A program made the position numbers and the translations under genes. A model generated the notes under the pieces. It had not been told where the DNA came from and did no database searches. It saw only the letters and a list, made by a program, of their open reading frames with translations. Positions 25,949-34,385 of a stretch of DNA of 64,000 nt are shown here, piece by piece (position 1 is the stretch's first letter; every line of letters starts with the position of its first letter). The stretch spans positions 1-64,000 of the forward strand of contig NZ_MULI01000018.1 in NCBI RefSeq assembly GCF_002939385.1, in the 5' to 3' direction. The stretch is from Streptomyces sp. MH60. Lineage in GTDB: Bacteria; Actinomycetota; Actinomycetes; Streptomycetales; Streptomycetaceae.

Positions 25949-26410
25949 TCAGTGCGAGTGCTCAGCCAGCCGGTCGAGAAACGCGGACTGCGCCTTCACG
26001 ATCACCTCGCGGGCCCTCTCCAGCGCGAACCACGCCACCCGGTCCAGCTCGGGGAACTCCTCGGTCCGCCCCGACCTGGGCGGCCACTCCATGCGGAAGG
26101 TGCCGGGGACGACGGTGGCCGGGTCGAGGTCGGCGGCCACGGCCCAGACCGTGACGACCTTCCCGCCCGCCTGCCGCACCTCGCCGAGCGGGACCGCCTC
26201 GCCCCCGGGCGGCGGCAGCCCCAGCTCCTCCTCGAACTCGCGCCGGGCCGCCTCCCACGCGGGTTCCGCCGGGTCGTACTCGCCCTTGGGGACGGTCCAC
26301 GCCCCGGCGTCCCGTCGGGTGTAGAACGGGCCGCCCATGTGGCCGAGGAGCACCTGCAGCTCCCCGCCCGGTCCGCGCCGGTACAGCAGCAGGCCCGCGC
26401 TGCGCCTCAC
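25949..26410 (-). CDS. NUDIX hydrolase
   Basis: The 153-residue protein contains a complete Nudix box, spread over GEYDPAEPAWEAARREF and the following EEELGL, which binds the catalytic metal. The GTG start overlaps the DNA ligase stop by 4 bp, so the two are translated together. A role in cleaning damaged nucleotides or adenylylated substrates near DNA repair is plausible but not shown. The substrate is not predictable. Confidence 0.9.
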   Translation of the reverse strand: MRRSAGLLLYRRGPGGELQVLLGHMGGPFYTRRDAGAWTVPKGEYDPAEPAWEAARREFEEELGLPPPGGEAVPLGEVRQAGGKVVTVWAVAADLDPATVVPGTFRMEWPPRSGRTEEFPELDRVAWFALERAREVIVKAQSAFLDRLAEHSH

Positions 26411-27945
26411 GGGGCCACCCCGGGGTGGGCGGCGAGCAGGGTGTCCACGGTGTCCGCGTCCTCGGGGCGCTTGTCCTCGCGGTAGCGGACCACGCGGGCG
26501 AAGCGGAGGGTGACGCCGGCCGGGTAGCGGGTGGAGCGCTGGAGGCCGTCGTAGGCGATCTCGACGACGAGTTCGGGCCGTACGGTCACCCCCCAGCCGT
26601 GCTCCTCGACGGCCAGCTCCTTCAGGCGCTCGGTCTGCCAGGCCAGCAGCGCGTCGGTCATGCCCTTGAAGGTCTTGCCGAGCATCGCGAAGGAGCCGTC
26701 GGCGGCGCGGGCGCCCAGGTGGAGGTTGGAGAGCCTGCCGGTGCGGCGGCCGTGGCCCCACTCGGCGGCCAGCACCACCAGGTCGAGCGTGTGGACGGGC
26801 TTGACCTTCAGCCAGGACGCGCCACGCCGTCCCGCGCTGTAGGCGGCGTCGAGCCCCTTGACGACGACGCCCTCGTGCCCGTGCTCCAGCGACTCGGCGA
26901 GGAACTCCTCCGCGGTCCCGGTCTCCTCGGCGCCGCGCACCAGCGTGCGCCGTACCCGCAGCGGTTCGGGGACCAGCCGGGACAGCTCCGCGTGCCGTTC
27001 GGTCAGCGGCAGGTCGAGCAGGTCGCGGCCGTCCACGGACAGCGCGTCGAAGAACACCACCGAGACGGGGACCGCCCGCGCCGCCGTGGCCACGTCGGTG
27101 CGGGAACCCACCCGGCCCGCCGTCTCCTGGAAGGAGCGGGGGCGCCCGCTCGCGTCGAGGGCGATGGCCTCGCCGTCCAGGACGAACCGCTCGCCGGGCA
27201 GTGCCAGGGCCGCCTCGGTGATCTCGGGGAGCCGGTCGGTGATGTCGTCCAGGGTGCGGGTGTAGAGCCGTACGGTGCCGCCGTCCCGGTGCACCTGGAC
27301 ACGGATGCCGTCCAGCTTCTCCTCCACGGCCGCGGCGCCCAGCCTGCCGACCGCCTCGGCGACCGAGGACGCGCTGTGCGCCAGCATCGGCAGCACGGGC
27401 CGTCCGACGGTGAGCCGGAACCGGTCCAGGGCGCCGGGCCCGTCGGCCAGCAGGGCCTCAGCCACCGTCTGGAGCGACCCCGCGAGCATCACCGCGCGCC
27501 GTACGTCCGCCGGGGGAGCGTCCGTCGCCGCGGCCAGGCCCTCGACGGCGGCCGCGTCCAGCGCGCCCTGGCGGACCTCCCCGGTGAGCAGCCCGACCAG
27601 GAAGCGCTGCTCGTCCTCCGTGGCCGCGCCCATCAGCTCGCCGACCAGCCGGGCCCGCTCGGCCTGCGAACCGGCGCCGGAGACCGCGCCGAGCCGGGTG
27701 AGCCGGGCGTCCACGTCCCGCACCGTCAGGCTCGGCGCGTCGGCCGGCGGGACCCGGCGGCCGAGCGCCTTCCAGCCGACGCCGATCCGGCCCTGCGGGA
27801 GCCGTCCCGCCAGGTAAGGGATGACGACCGGCACGTCCGCCGCCTCCGCCTCGCGGAACAGCTCCGCGAGCAGGACGGTCTTCCGGGACCGCGCCGACGT
27901 GGCGGCGACCTCCCGGGACACCTGGGCCAACCGGGCAAGCAGCAT
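26407..27945 (-). CDS. ATP-dependent DNA ligase (LigB-type)
   Basis: The 512-residue protein seals nicks in DNA using ATP. The adenylated lysine lies in EEKLDGIRVQVHRDG (KxDG motif), and downstream nucleotidyltransferase motifs include EGVVVKGLDAAYSAGRRGASWLK-type residues (Glu and Lys of motifs IV and V). An N-terminal DNA-binding domain covers about 1-190. NAD-dependent LigA is the replicative ligase in these bacteria, so this is an accessory repair enzyme. The ATG at 27945 gives the length I recall for S. coelicolor LigB. No Shine-Dalgarno sequence is visible. Confidence 0.93.
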   Translation of the reverse strand: MLLARLAQVSREVAATSARSRKTVLLAELFREAEAADVPVVIPYLAGRLPQGRIGVGWKALGRRVPPADAPSLTVRDVDARLTRLGAVSGAGSQAERARLVGELMGAATEDEQRFLVGLLTGEVRQGALDAAAVEGLAAATDAPPADVRRAVMLAGSLQTVAEALLADGPGALDRFRLTVGRPVLPMLAHSASSVAEAVGRLGAAAVEEKLDGIRVQVHRDGGTVRLYTRTLDDITDRLPEITEAALALPGERFVLDGEAIALDASGRPRSFQETAGRVGSRTDVATAARAVPVSVVFFDALSVDGRDLLDLPLTERHAELSRLVPEPLRVRRTLVRGAEETGTAEEFLAESLEHGHEGVVVKGLDAAYSAGRRGASWLKVKPVHTLDLVVLAAEWGHGRRTGRLSNLHLGARAADGSFAMLGKTFKGMTDALLAWQTERLKELAVEEHGWGVTVRPELVVEIAYDGLQRSTRYPAGVTLRFARVVRYREDKRPEDADTVDTLLAAHPGVAP

Positions 27946-28050
27946 GCAGTCATGGTGCACCGGAGCGGGCCGGCGCACACCCCGCGGCGACCGCGCGTTC
28001 CCGCGGGCGCCGCGTACCGGCGCGCGCCCGGTCCGTGCTCCGGGGCGCCC

Positions 28051-29016
28051 TCACCCGGCGACGGCCGCGTCCAGGTCCGACATGATCAGGTCGCCGACGA
28101 CCGCCGCCGCCGCGCGGTAGCCGCCGCTCGCCGCGTGGACGACCTGCTCGGCGAAGCCCATCGCGTTGCCGGCGGTCCACACGCCCGGCACGCTGGTCCG
28201 GCCCGTCGGGTCCACCACCGGGTAGGCGCCGAACGGCGTCTCCTGCAGCTCCGCCCCCAGCCGCTCCATCAGGCCGGTCTGCGGGACCGCCTTCGGGGCG
28301 ACGAAGACCACCGTGCGGTCGTGCGCCGTGCCGTCCGCCAGCCTTACCCCGGTGAGCAGGTCGTCCTCGACCCGCAGGGCGGCCACCTCGCCGGGCACCA
28401 CCTTGACCCCGGCCGCGGCGAGCCGCCGCAGGTCGTCGTCGGACAGCTCCCGCTCCGCGACCGTGTGCAGGAAGAGCGTCACGTCGTCCGACCAGCCGGA
28501 CACCATCAGGGCCTGGTGCACGCTGAGCGGGCTGGTGGCCAGCACGCCGAAGCGCTCGTCCCGCACCTCCCAGCCGTGGCAGAACGGGCAGTGCAGCACG
28601 TCCCGGCCGTACCGCTCGGCGACCCCGGGCACGTCCGGCAGCTCGTCCCTGAGCCCGGTGGTGACGATCAGCCGCCGGGCGTGCACGGTCTCCCCGCCGG
28701 CCAGCCGTACCGCGAAGTCCTCGTCCCGGGACACGTCCACGGCACGGTCGCGGACCAGCTCCACGCCGTAGCGCGCGATCTCCTCCCGGCCGAGCGCCAG
28801 GAACTCGGCGGGGGACATGCCGTCCCGGGTCAGGTAGCCCTGCATGTGGCCCGACGGCGCGTTGCGCGGCTCCCCGGCGTCGACCACCAGGGTGCGCAGC
28901 CGCGAGCGGCCCAGGACCAGCGCGGCGGAGAGCCCGGCCGCGCCGCCGCCGACCACCACCACGTCGTACGTGCCGGACGGGTCCTTCAGATCCTTCGGGT
29001 TCGTGTTCTGGGTCAT
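28051..29016 (-). CDS. Thioredoxin-reductase-like FAD oxidoreductase with CxxC (dithiol-oxidase type)
   Basis: The 321-residue protein has an FAD dinucleotide fold (VVVGGGAAGLSAALVLGRS), a redox CPFCHGWE motif and the C-terminal FAD motif VWTAGNAMGFAEQVVHAA. It differs from true thioredoxin reductase, where the active site is CATCDG. The CxxCHG form is shared with dithiol oxidases such as GliT, HlmI and DepH, which form disulfides in natural products. The substrate here is unknown. The ATG follows GGAGG by 8 nt. It is divergent from an XRE-cupin regulator that probably controls it. Confidence 0.88.
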   Translation of the reverse strand: MTQNTNPKDLKDPSGTYDVVVVGGGAAGLSAALVLGRSRLRTLVVDAGEPRNAPSGHMQGYLTRDGMSPAEFLALGREEIARYGVELVRDRAVDVSRDEDFAVRLAGGETVHARRLIVTTGLRDELPDVPGVAERYGRDVLHCPFCHGWEVRDERFGVLATSPLSVHQALMVSGWSDDVTLFLHTVAERELSDDDLRRLAAAGVKVVPGEVAALRVEDDLLTGVRLADGTAHDRTVVFVAPKAVPQTGLMERLGAELQETPFGAYPVVDPTGRTSVPGVWTAGNAMGFAEQVVHAASGGYRAAAAVVGDLIMSDLDAAVAG

Positions 29017-29058
29017 GGTGACCACCTCCACGTAGAAGGTCGCTCGGATCCTCCGGTA

Positions 29059-29087
29059 TTGACAAATATGTTTGCCGGAACTGCAAT
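29059..29087 (+). promoter_or_regulatory. Leaderless promoter of the XRE-cupin gene within an AT-rich divergent control region
   Basis: TTGACA (29059-29064), a 17-nt spacer and TGCAAT (29082-29087) end 6 nt before the ATG at 29094, with no Shine-Dalgarno sequence. TCCGG (29052) and CCGGA (29075) plus CAAA-N4-TTTG form a dyad. The low-GC block stands out and must also hold the opposite promoter. Confidence 0.65.
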
Positions 29088-29093
29088 AAACGC

Positions 29094-29669
29094 ATGACGA
29101 CCCCAGACGATGTCCTCGCCGGTGTCGGGCCGAGGCTCCGCCAGCTGCGCAAGGAGCGCGAGGTGACCCTGGCGGCGCTGTCCGAGTCGACCGGGATCTC
29201 GGTGAGCACCCTGTCGCGGCTGGAGTCGGGTCTGCGCAAGCCGAGCCTCGAACTGCTGCTGCCGATCGCCCAGGCCCACCGGGTGCCGCTGGACGAACTG
29301 GTCGGCGCGCCACCGGTCGACGACCCCCGGGTGCGCGCCAAGCCCATCGTGCGGCACGGCCGCACCCACTGGCCGCTCACCCGCCAGGCGGGCGGCCTCC
29401 AGGCGTTCAAGGTGCTGGAGCCCCAGCGCCGGGAGGAGCCGGACCCGCGCACCCACGAGGGGTACGAGTGGCTGTACGTCCTGTCGGGACGGCTGCGGCT
29501 CGTGCTGGGCGAGCACGACGTGGTGCTGTCGGCGGGGGAGGCCGCCGAGTTCGACACCCGGGTGCCGCACTGGTTCGGGTCGACGGGGGAGGGGCCGGCC
29601 GAGTTCCTCAGCCTCTTCGGTCCGCAGGGGGAGCGGATGCACGTACGGGCACGGCCCTCGCAGGCGTGA
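29094..29669 (+). CDS. XRE-family regulator with cupin sensor domain
   Basis: The 191-residue protein has an N-terminal helix-turn-helix (about 10-65, LAALSESTGISVSTLSRLES) and a C-terminal cupin_2 domain (EGYEWLYVLSGRLRLVLGEHD, then VPHWFGS). Such regulators bind a small molecule or metal in the cupin and change DNA affinity. It is divergent from the CxxC flavoprotein, with overlapping promoters, so it is the likely regulator of that gene. Confidence 0.9.
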   Translation: MTTPDDVLAGVGPRLRQLRKEREVTLAALSESTGISVSTLSRLESGLRKPSLELLLPIAQAHRVPLDELVGAPPVDDPRVRAKPIVRHGRTHWPLTRQAGGLQAFKVLEPQRREEPDPRTHEGYEWLYVLSGRLRLVLGEHDVVLSAGEAAEFDTRVPHWFGSTGEGPAEFLSLFGPQGERMHVRARPSQA

Positions 29670-29694
29670 CGCCGCACCCTGTTCCCTGATCGGC

Positions 29695-29711
29695 AAGCGA
29701 CCGCTTAGTAT
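29695..29711 (+). promoter_or_regulatory. Palindrome AAGCGACCGCTT plus -10 hexamer
   Basis: AAGCG-AC-CGCTT (29695-29706) is a perfect dyad of the kind bound by actinobacterial TetR regulators of fatty-acid genes. It is followed directly by TAGTAT (29706-29711), a -10-like hexamer, 43 nt before the quinone oxidoreductase gene. No TetR gene adjoins this operon. Confidence 0.5.
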
Positions 29712-29753
29712 GCGGGTGACCCGGTCGGACGACGCAGTCGGTGGAGGCCCCGC

Positions 29754-30734
29754 ATGCAGGCATGGCAGGTGCACGAGAACGGCGAGCCGGGCGAGGTGAT
29801 GCGCCTCGCGGACGTGTCGCCGCCGACGCCGGGCGAGGGCCAGGTCCTGCTGCGGGTCCGCGCCGCGAACATCAACTTCCCGGACGCCCTGCTGTGCCGG
29901 GGCCAGTACCAGGTCCGGCCGCCGCTGCCGTTCACGCCGGGCGTGGAGATCTGCGGCGAGACCGAGGACGGGCGCCGCGTCATCGCCAACCCGGCACTGC
30001 CGCACGGCGGCTTCGCCGAGTACGCCCTCGCGGACGCGCGTGCCCTGCTGCCCGCGCCGGAGGCCCTCGACGACGCCGAGGCGGCCGCCCTGCACATCGG
30101 GTACCAGACCGGCTGGTTCGGCCTGCACCGCCGGGCCCGGCTGGAAGCAGGCGAGACCCTGCTGGTCCATGCCGCCGCGGGCGGCGTCGGGAGCGCCGCC
30201 GTACAGCTCGGCAAGGCGGCCGGTGCCACCGTCGTCGGCGTCGTCGGTGGCCCGGAGAAGGCGGCCGTCGCCCGCGAGCTGGGCTGCGACGTGGTCGTCG
30301 ACCGGCACGCCGAGGACGTCGTCGCCGCCGTGAAGGAGGCCACCGGCGGCCGGGGCGCCGACGTGGTCTACGACCCCGTCGGCGGGCAGGCGTACGCCCA
30401 GTCCGCCAAGGTCGTCGCCTTCGAGGGCCGGATCGTCGTCGTGGGCTTCGCGAGCGGCACGATCCCCAGTCCCGCGCTGAACCACGCGCTGGTGAAGAAC
30501 TACGCGATCCTCGGACTGCACTGGGGCCTGTACAACACCAAGAACCCCGAGCTGGTGCGGCACTGCCACGAACAGCTCACCGAGCTGGCCGCGCGGGGCG
30601 CGATCAAGCCGCTGGTGAGCGAGCGGGTGCCGCTCGCCGACGCCGCCGACGCCGTACAGCGCGTCGCCGACGGCAGGACGACCGGCCGCCTGGCCGTCGT
30701 ACCGGAGAACCTGGACAAGGGAGCCGCCGCATGA
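29754..30734 (+). CDS. NADPH:quinone oxidoreductase (zinc-free MDR family)
   Basis: The 326-residue protein has a GroES-like N-terminus (RVRAANINFPDALLCRGQY) and a Rossmann fold with AAAGGVGSAAVQLGKAAGA for NADPH. No structural zinc cysteines are present, as in Qor. It would reduce quinones or enoyl compounds. Its stop overlaps the start of the next gene by 4 bp (ATGA), giving a three-gene operon with two acyl-CoA dehydrogenases, so an enoyl-CoA substrate is possible. Confidence 0.88.
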   Translation: MQAWQVHENGEPGEVMRLADVSPPTPGEGQVLLRVRAANINFPDALLCRGQYQVRPPLPFTPGVEICGETEDGRRVIANPALPHGGFAEYALADARALLPAPEALDDAEAAALHIGYQTGWFGLHRRARLEAGETLLVHAAAGGVGSAAVQLGKAAGATVVGVVGGPEKAAVARELGCDVVVDRHAEDVVAAVKEATGGRGADVVYDPVGGQAYAQSAKVVAFEGRIVVVGFASGTIPSPALNHALVKNYAILGLHWGLYNTKNPELVRHCHEQLTELAARGAIKPLVSERVPLADAADAVQRVADGRTTGRLAVVPENLDKGAAA

Positions 30735-31912
30735 CCGACGCAGCGGAACTGCGCCGCCGCACGCGCGAGTTGCTCGCCGCGCATCCACCGGCCACCACGG
30801 ACCGCCTGGACTTCCTCCGGGCCCGCTTCGACGCTGGACTCGCCTGGGTGCACTACCCGGAGGGGCTCGGCGGTCTCGGTGCCCCGCGCGCCCTCCAGGC
30901 CGTCGTGGACGCCGAGTTGGCGGCCGCGGACGCCCCCGACAACGACCCCCGGCGCATCGGCATCGGCCTCGGCATGGCCGCCCCGACCATCCTCCAGTAC
31001 GGCACCGAGGAGCAGCAGCGCCGGCTGCTGCGTCCGCTGTGGACCGGCGAGGAGGTCTGGTGCCAGCTCTTCAGCGAGCCGGGCGCCGGGTCCGACCTGG
31101 CCGCCCTCGGCACGCGCGCCGTCCGGGACGGCGAGGACTGGGTCGTGAACGGTCAGAAGGTGTGGACCTCCAGTGCCCACCTCGCCCGCTGGGCCATCCT
31201 CATCGCCCGTACCGACCCGGACGTGCCCAAGCACCGGGGCATCACCTACTTCGTGTGCGACATGACCGACCCGGGTGTCGAGGTGCGGCCGCTGCGCCAG
31301 ATCACCGGCGAGGCCGAGTTCAACGAGGTGTTCCTCACCGGCGTCCGCATCCCCGACTCCCGCCGCCTCGGCGGGATCGGCGACGGCTGGCGGGTCGCGC
31401 AGACCACGCTGAACAACGAACGCGTCGCCATCGGCGGCACGCCGATCCCCCGCGAGGGCGGCATGATCGGCAAGATCGCCGCGACCTGGCGGGAGCGCCC
31501 CGACCTGCGCACCCACGACCTGCACCAGCGGCTGCTCGGCCTGTGGGTCGAGGCCGAGGTCGCCCGCCTCACCGGCGTGCGCCTGCGCCAGCAACTGGCG
31601 GCCGGCCAGCCCGGCCCCGAGGGCGCCGGGATGAAGCTGAACTTCGCCCGGCTCAACCAGGAGATCAGCGGCCTGGAGGTCGAACTCCTCGGCGAGGAGG
31701 GCCTGCTCTACGACGACTGGACCATGCGCCGTCCCGAGCTGGTCGACTTCACCGGCCGCGACGCCGGATACCGCTACCTGCGGTCCAAGGGCAACAGCAT
31801 CGAGGGCGGGACCAGCGAGGTCCTGCTGAACATCGTCGCCGAGCGCGTCCTCGGCCTGCCCGCCGAGCCGCGCACCGACAAGGACGTCGCATGGAAGGAC
31901 CTCGCCCGATGA
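30731..31912 (+). CDS. Acyl-CoA dehydrogenase, large-type subunit
   Basis: The 393-residue protein keeps the flavin-binding FSEPGAGSDLAALGTRAV and NGQKVWTSSAHLARWA motifs and ends with SIEGGTSEVLLNIVAERVLGL. It overlaps both neighbours by 4 bp. Pairs of dissimilar acyl-CoA dehydrogenase genes in actinobacteria often form heteromeric enzymes acting on bulky substrates such as sterol side chains. With the next gene this could be such a pair, which is an inference from gene order. Confidence 0.9.
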   Translation: MTDAAELRRRTRELLAAHPPATTDRLDFLRARFDAGLAWVHYPEGLGGLGAPRALQAVVDAELAAADAPDNDPRRIGIGLGMAAPTILQYGTEEQQRRLLRPLWTGEEVWCQLFSEPGAGSDLAALGTRAVRDGEDWVVNGQKVWTSSAHLARWAILIARTDPDVPKHRGITYFVCDMTDPGVEVRPLRQITGEAEFNEVFLTGVRIPDSRRLGGIGDGWRVAQTTLNNERVAIGGTPIPREGGMIGKIAATWRERPDLRTHDLHQRLLGLWVEAEVARLTGVRLRQQLAAGQPGPEGAGMKLNFARLNQEISGLEVELLGEEGLLYDDWTMRRPELVDFTGRDAGYRYLRSKGNSIEGGTSEVLLNIVAERVLGLPAEPRTDKDVAWKDLAR

Positions 31913-32997
31913 GCGCACAGCCGGAACCCGCCCTGCTCCACTCGGAGGAGGAAGAGGCGCTGCGCGCCGCCGTCCGGGACCTGCTCACCGACCACTGCGA
32001 CCCGGCCGGCGTCATCACCCGCACCGAGACGGCCGCCCCGCACGACGTGTCGCTGTGGAAGTCCCTCGCCGACTCGATGGGCCTCGCGGGCCTGCTGATC
32101 CCGGAGGAACTGGGCGGCCAGGGCGCCACGCACCGGGAGGCCGCCGTCGTCCTGGAGGAGTTGGGACGCGCGGTCGCACCGGTGCCGTACCTGACGAGCG
32201 CCGTCGTCGCCACCGAGGCGCTGCTGGCCTGCCGGGCCGACGACCTGCTCGGCGAGCTGGCGTCCGCCACGACCGTCGCGGTACTGGCCGTCGGGCTGCA
32301 CGTCGCAGCGGGCGGCGCCGTTCCGGGCGTGCGGCTGGAGAACGGGGCCCTGCACGGTGAGCTGACCGGCATCGCGGACGCCTCCGTCGCCGACGTGCTG
32401 CTGGTGCCCGGCGACAACGGGGGCCTGTACGCGGTCCGTGCCGCCGACACGACGGTGACCCCACAGGTCTCGCTCGACCCCACCCGGCCGCTGGCGCGCG
32501 TGACCCTCGACGGCGCCCCGGCGCGTCGCCTCGGTGACGCGGAGCCCGCCGTGCGCCAGGCCCTGCGGGCCGGTGCCGGACTGCTCGCCTCCGAACAACT
32601 GGGCCTCGCCGACTGGCTGTTGACCGAGACGGTCCGCTACCTCAAGGAACGCAAGCAGTTCAACCGCCAGGTCGGCGGCTTCCAGGCGGTCAAGCACCGG
32701 CTCGCCCGGCTGTGGCTGGAGGTGGCGGGCCTGCGCGCCGCCGCCCGCAACGCGGCAGACGCCCTGGCGACCGGCACGGACACCGAGGTGGCCGTCGCCG
32801 TGGCCCAGGCGTACGCGGCCCAGGTCGCCGTCCACGCCGCCGAGGAGGCACTGCAACTGCACGGCGGCATCGGCATGACGTGGGAACACCCGGTCCACCT
32901 GTACCTCAAGCGGGCCAAGGCCGACTCGATCGCCTACGGCGCGGCGGGCACCCACCGCGCGGCGCTGGCCGAACTGGTCGACCTGCGGGCGCCCTGA
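31909..32997 (+). CDS. Acyl-CoA dehydrogenase, second subunit
   Basis: The 362-residue protein is a divergent family member. The N-terminal helical domain is clear (SLADSMGLAGLLIPEELGG), but the middle domain lacks the usual SEPGAGSD motif. The C-terminal part has RKQFNRQVGGFQAVKHRLA and LQLHGGIGMTWEHP. Loss of the middle flavin motif fits the partner subunit of a heteromeric acyl-CoA dehydrogenase. Its ATG overlaps the preceding stop by 4 bp, so it is the last gene of the operon. Confidence 0.88.
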   Translation: MSAQPEPALLHSEEEEALRAAVRDLLTDHCDPAGVITRTETAAPHDVSLWKSLADSMGLAGLLIPEELGGQGATHREAAVVLEELGRAVAPVPYLTSAVVATEALLACRADDLLGELASATTVAVLAVGLHVAAGGAVPGVRLENGALHGELTGIADASVADVLLVPGDNGGLYAVRAADTTVTPQVSLDPTRPLARVTLDGAPARRLGDAEPAVRQALRAGAGLLASEQLGLADWLLTETVRYLKERKQFNRQVGGFQAVKHRLARLWLEVAGLRAAARNAADALATGTDTEVAVAVAQAYAAQVAVHAAEEALQLHGGIGMTWEHPVHLYLKRAKADSIAYGAAGTHRAALAELVDLRAP

Positions 32998-33003
32998 CGT
33001 ACC

Positions 33004-33027
33004 CGCCCGCGCCCGCGGGCGCGGGCG
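33004..33027 (+). terminator. Terminator-like palindrome
   Basis: A perfect 24-nt palindrome with 12-bp arms (centre at 33015/33016) starts 7 nt after the last acyl-CoA dehydrogenase stop. No U-tract follows. Confidence 0.55.
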
Positions 33028-33165
33028 CGGGCGGTCCGGGAACCGCGCCGGTGAAGTGAACGACCGGCGGCGGTCCGGCCAACTCCCCGCACGGCTCTGC
33101 TCCCTGAGGGTCACGGGCCCCCATACTCACTGGGGTCCCGTACGGCACCTCCAGGGAGGCAGAGC

Positions 33166-34029
33166 ATGGCCCTCACCACCCGACGCAGAGCCCTCACCAC
33201 CCTCGGCGCCGCCCTCGCGGGCGCGGTCGCCCTGCCCGCCGGCACCGCGCTGGCGTCCGAAGGCAGGCACGGACCGCGCCCGCTGTGGCGCGCGCACGCC
33301 CACAACGACTACGAGCACCCCCGCCCCCTCCTCGACGCCCTCGACCACCGCTTCGGCAGCGTCGAGGCCGACATCTACCTGGTCGGCGGCCAACTCCTGG
33401 TCGCCCACGACCCGGAGGACCTGGACCCGTCCCGCACCCTGGAGTCGCTCTACCTCGACCCGCTCGCCGCCCGGGTCCGCGCGGGCCACGGCCGGGTCTA
33501 CCGGCGGGACCGCGGCTCCCTGCAACTCCTGATCGACATCAAGACCGAGGGCGAGGCGACGTACCTCGCACTCGACCGCCGACTGCGGCGCTACCAGCGC
33601 CTGTTCACCTCCTACGCCCATGGACGGGTGTTCCCGGGCGCGGTCACCGCGGTGGTCTCCGGCGACCGGGCCGCCCGGGCGCCCATGGAGGCCCAGCGCA
33701 CCCGCCGGGCCTTCTACGACGGCCGCCTCACCGACCTCGGCACCACCGCACCGGCCTCGTTCGTCCCGCTGATCAGCGACAACTGGACGCTCAACTTCAC
33801 CTGGCAGGGCGTGGGCACCTTCCCGGCGGCCGAGCGGCGCAGACTGCGGGACATCGTGGGCGCTGCCCACGCCCGCGGGCAGCGGGTGCGCTTCTGGGCC
33901 ACGCCCGACGTGGCGGGGCCCGCGCGGGACGCCGTCTGGGCCGAACTGCTCGCCGCCGGTGTCGACCATCTCAACACCGACGACCTCGCGGGCCTCGAGG
34001 CGTTCCTCGACGCCCACCGGGACGCGTAG
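33166..34029 (+). CDS. Secreted PI-PLC/glycerophosphodiesterase-fold protein
   Basis: The 287-residue protein has a Tat-like signal (TTRRRALTTLGAALAGAVAL, cleavage near 31). The mature start is WRAHAHNDYEHPRPLLDAL, which with VEADIYLVGGQLLVAHD matches the phosphatidylinositol-phospholipase C-like TIM barrel with its catalytic His and metal-binding Glu/Asp. Family members hydrolyse glycerophosphodiesters or inositol phospholipids outside the cell. The ATG follows AGGGAGG by 8 nt. The substrate is unknown and the gene seems to stand alone. Confidence 0.82.
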   Translation: MALTTRRRALTTLGAALAGAVALPAGTALASEGRHGPRPLWRAHAHNDYEHPRPLLDALDHRFGSVEADIYLVGGQLLVAHDPEDLDPSRTLESLYLDPLAARVRAGHGRVYRRDRGSLQLLIDIKTEGEATYLALDRRLRRYQRLFTSYAHGRVFPGAVTAVVSGDRAARAPMEAQRTRRAFYDGRLTDLGTTAPASFVPLISDNWTLNFTWQGVGTFPAAERRRLRDIVGAAHARGQRVRFWATPDVAGPARDAVWAELLAAGVDHLNTDDLAGLEAFLDAHRDA

Positions 34030-34144
34030 GGCAGCGCCGTAACACCACTCGTTCGGAGGACAGGTCAGCCGCCCGGACGAACCCTCCGCTACGCCACACT
34101 TACGGCCGAACGCCGCGAAGTGGACGTGGCGGAGGAGGTTGACG

Positions 34145-34339
34145 ATGGCCGTTTCCATCTCTGTGGTGCTCTTGCTGTCCATCCTGGCGGTGCTCTTCCT
34201 GCGCAACGGCGGACTGAAGGTCTCGCACGCCCTGGTGTGCCTGCTGCTCGGCTTCTACCTGGCGAGCACGAGCATCGCCCCGACCATCAACAGCGGACTG
34301 ACCGCGACGGCGGACATCGTGAGCAGCCTCAGACCGTAG
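34145..34339 (+). CDS. 64-residue membrane protein
   Basis: ATG at 34145 follows GGAGGAGG by 6 nt; a TTG two codons earlier is less likely. The protein has two membrane helices (about 3-19 and 29-46) around RNGGLKVSHALVC and an extracytoplasmic tail. Streptomyces genomes commonly encode a small protein of this type, but I know no function for it. Its neighbours give no hint. Confidence 0.8.
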   Translation: MAVSISVVLLLSILAVLFLRNGGLKVSHALVCLLLGFYLASTSIAPTINSGLTATADIVSSLRP

Positions 34340-34385
34340 GGCGGCGGAGAGGCCGCCGCCGCGGCGGACCTCGGCGCGGCGGCGG

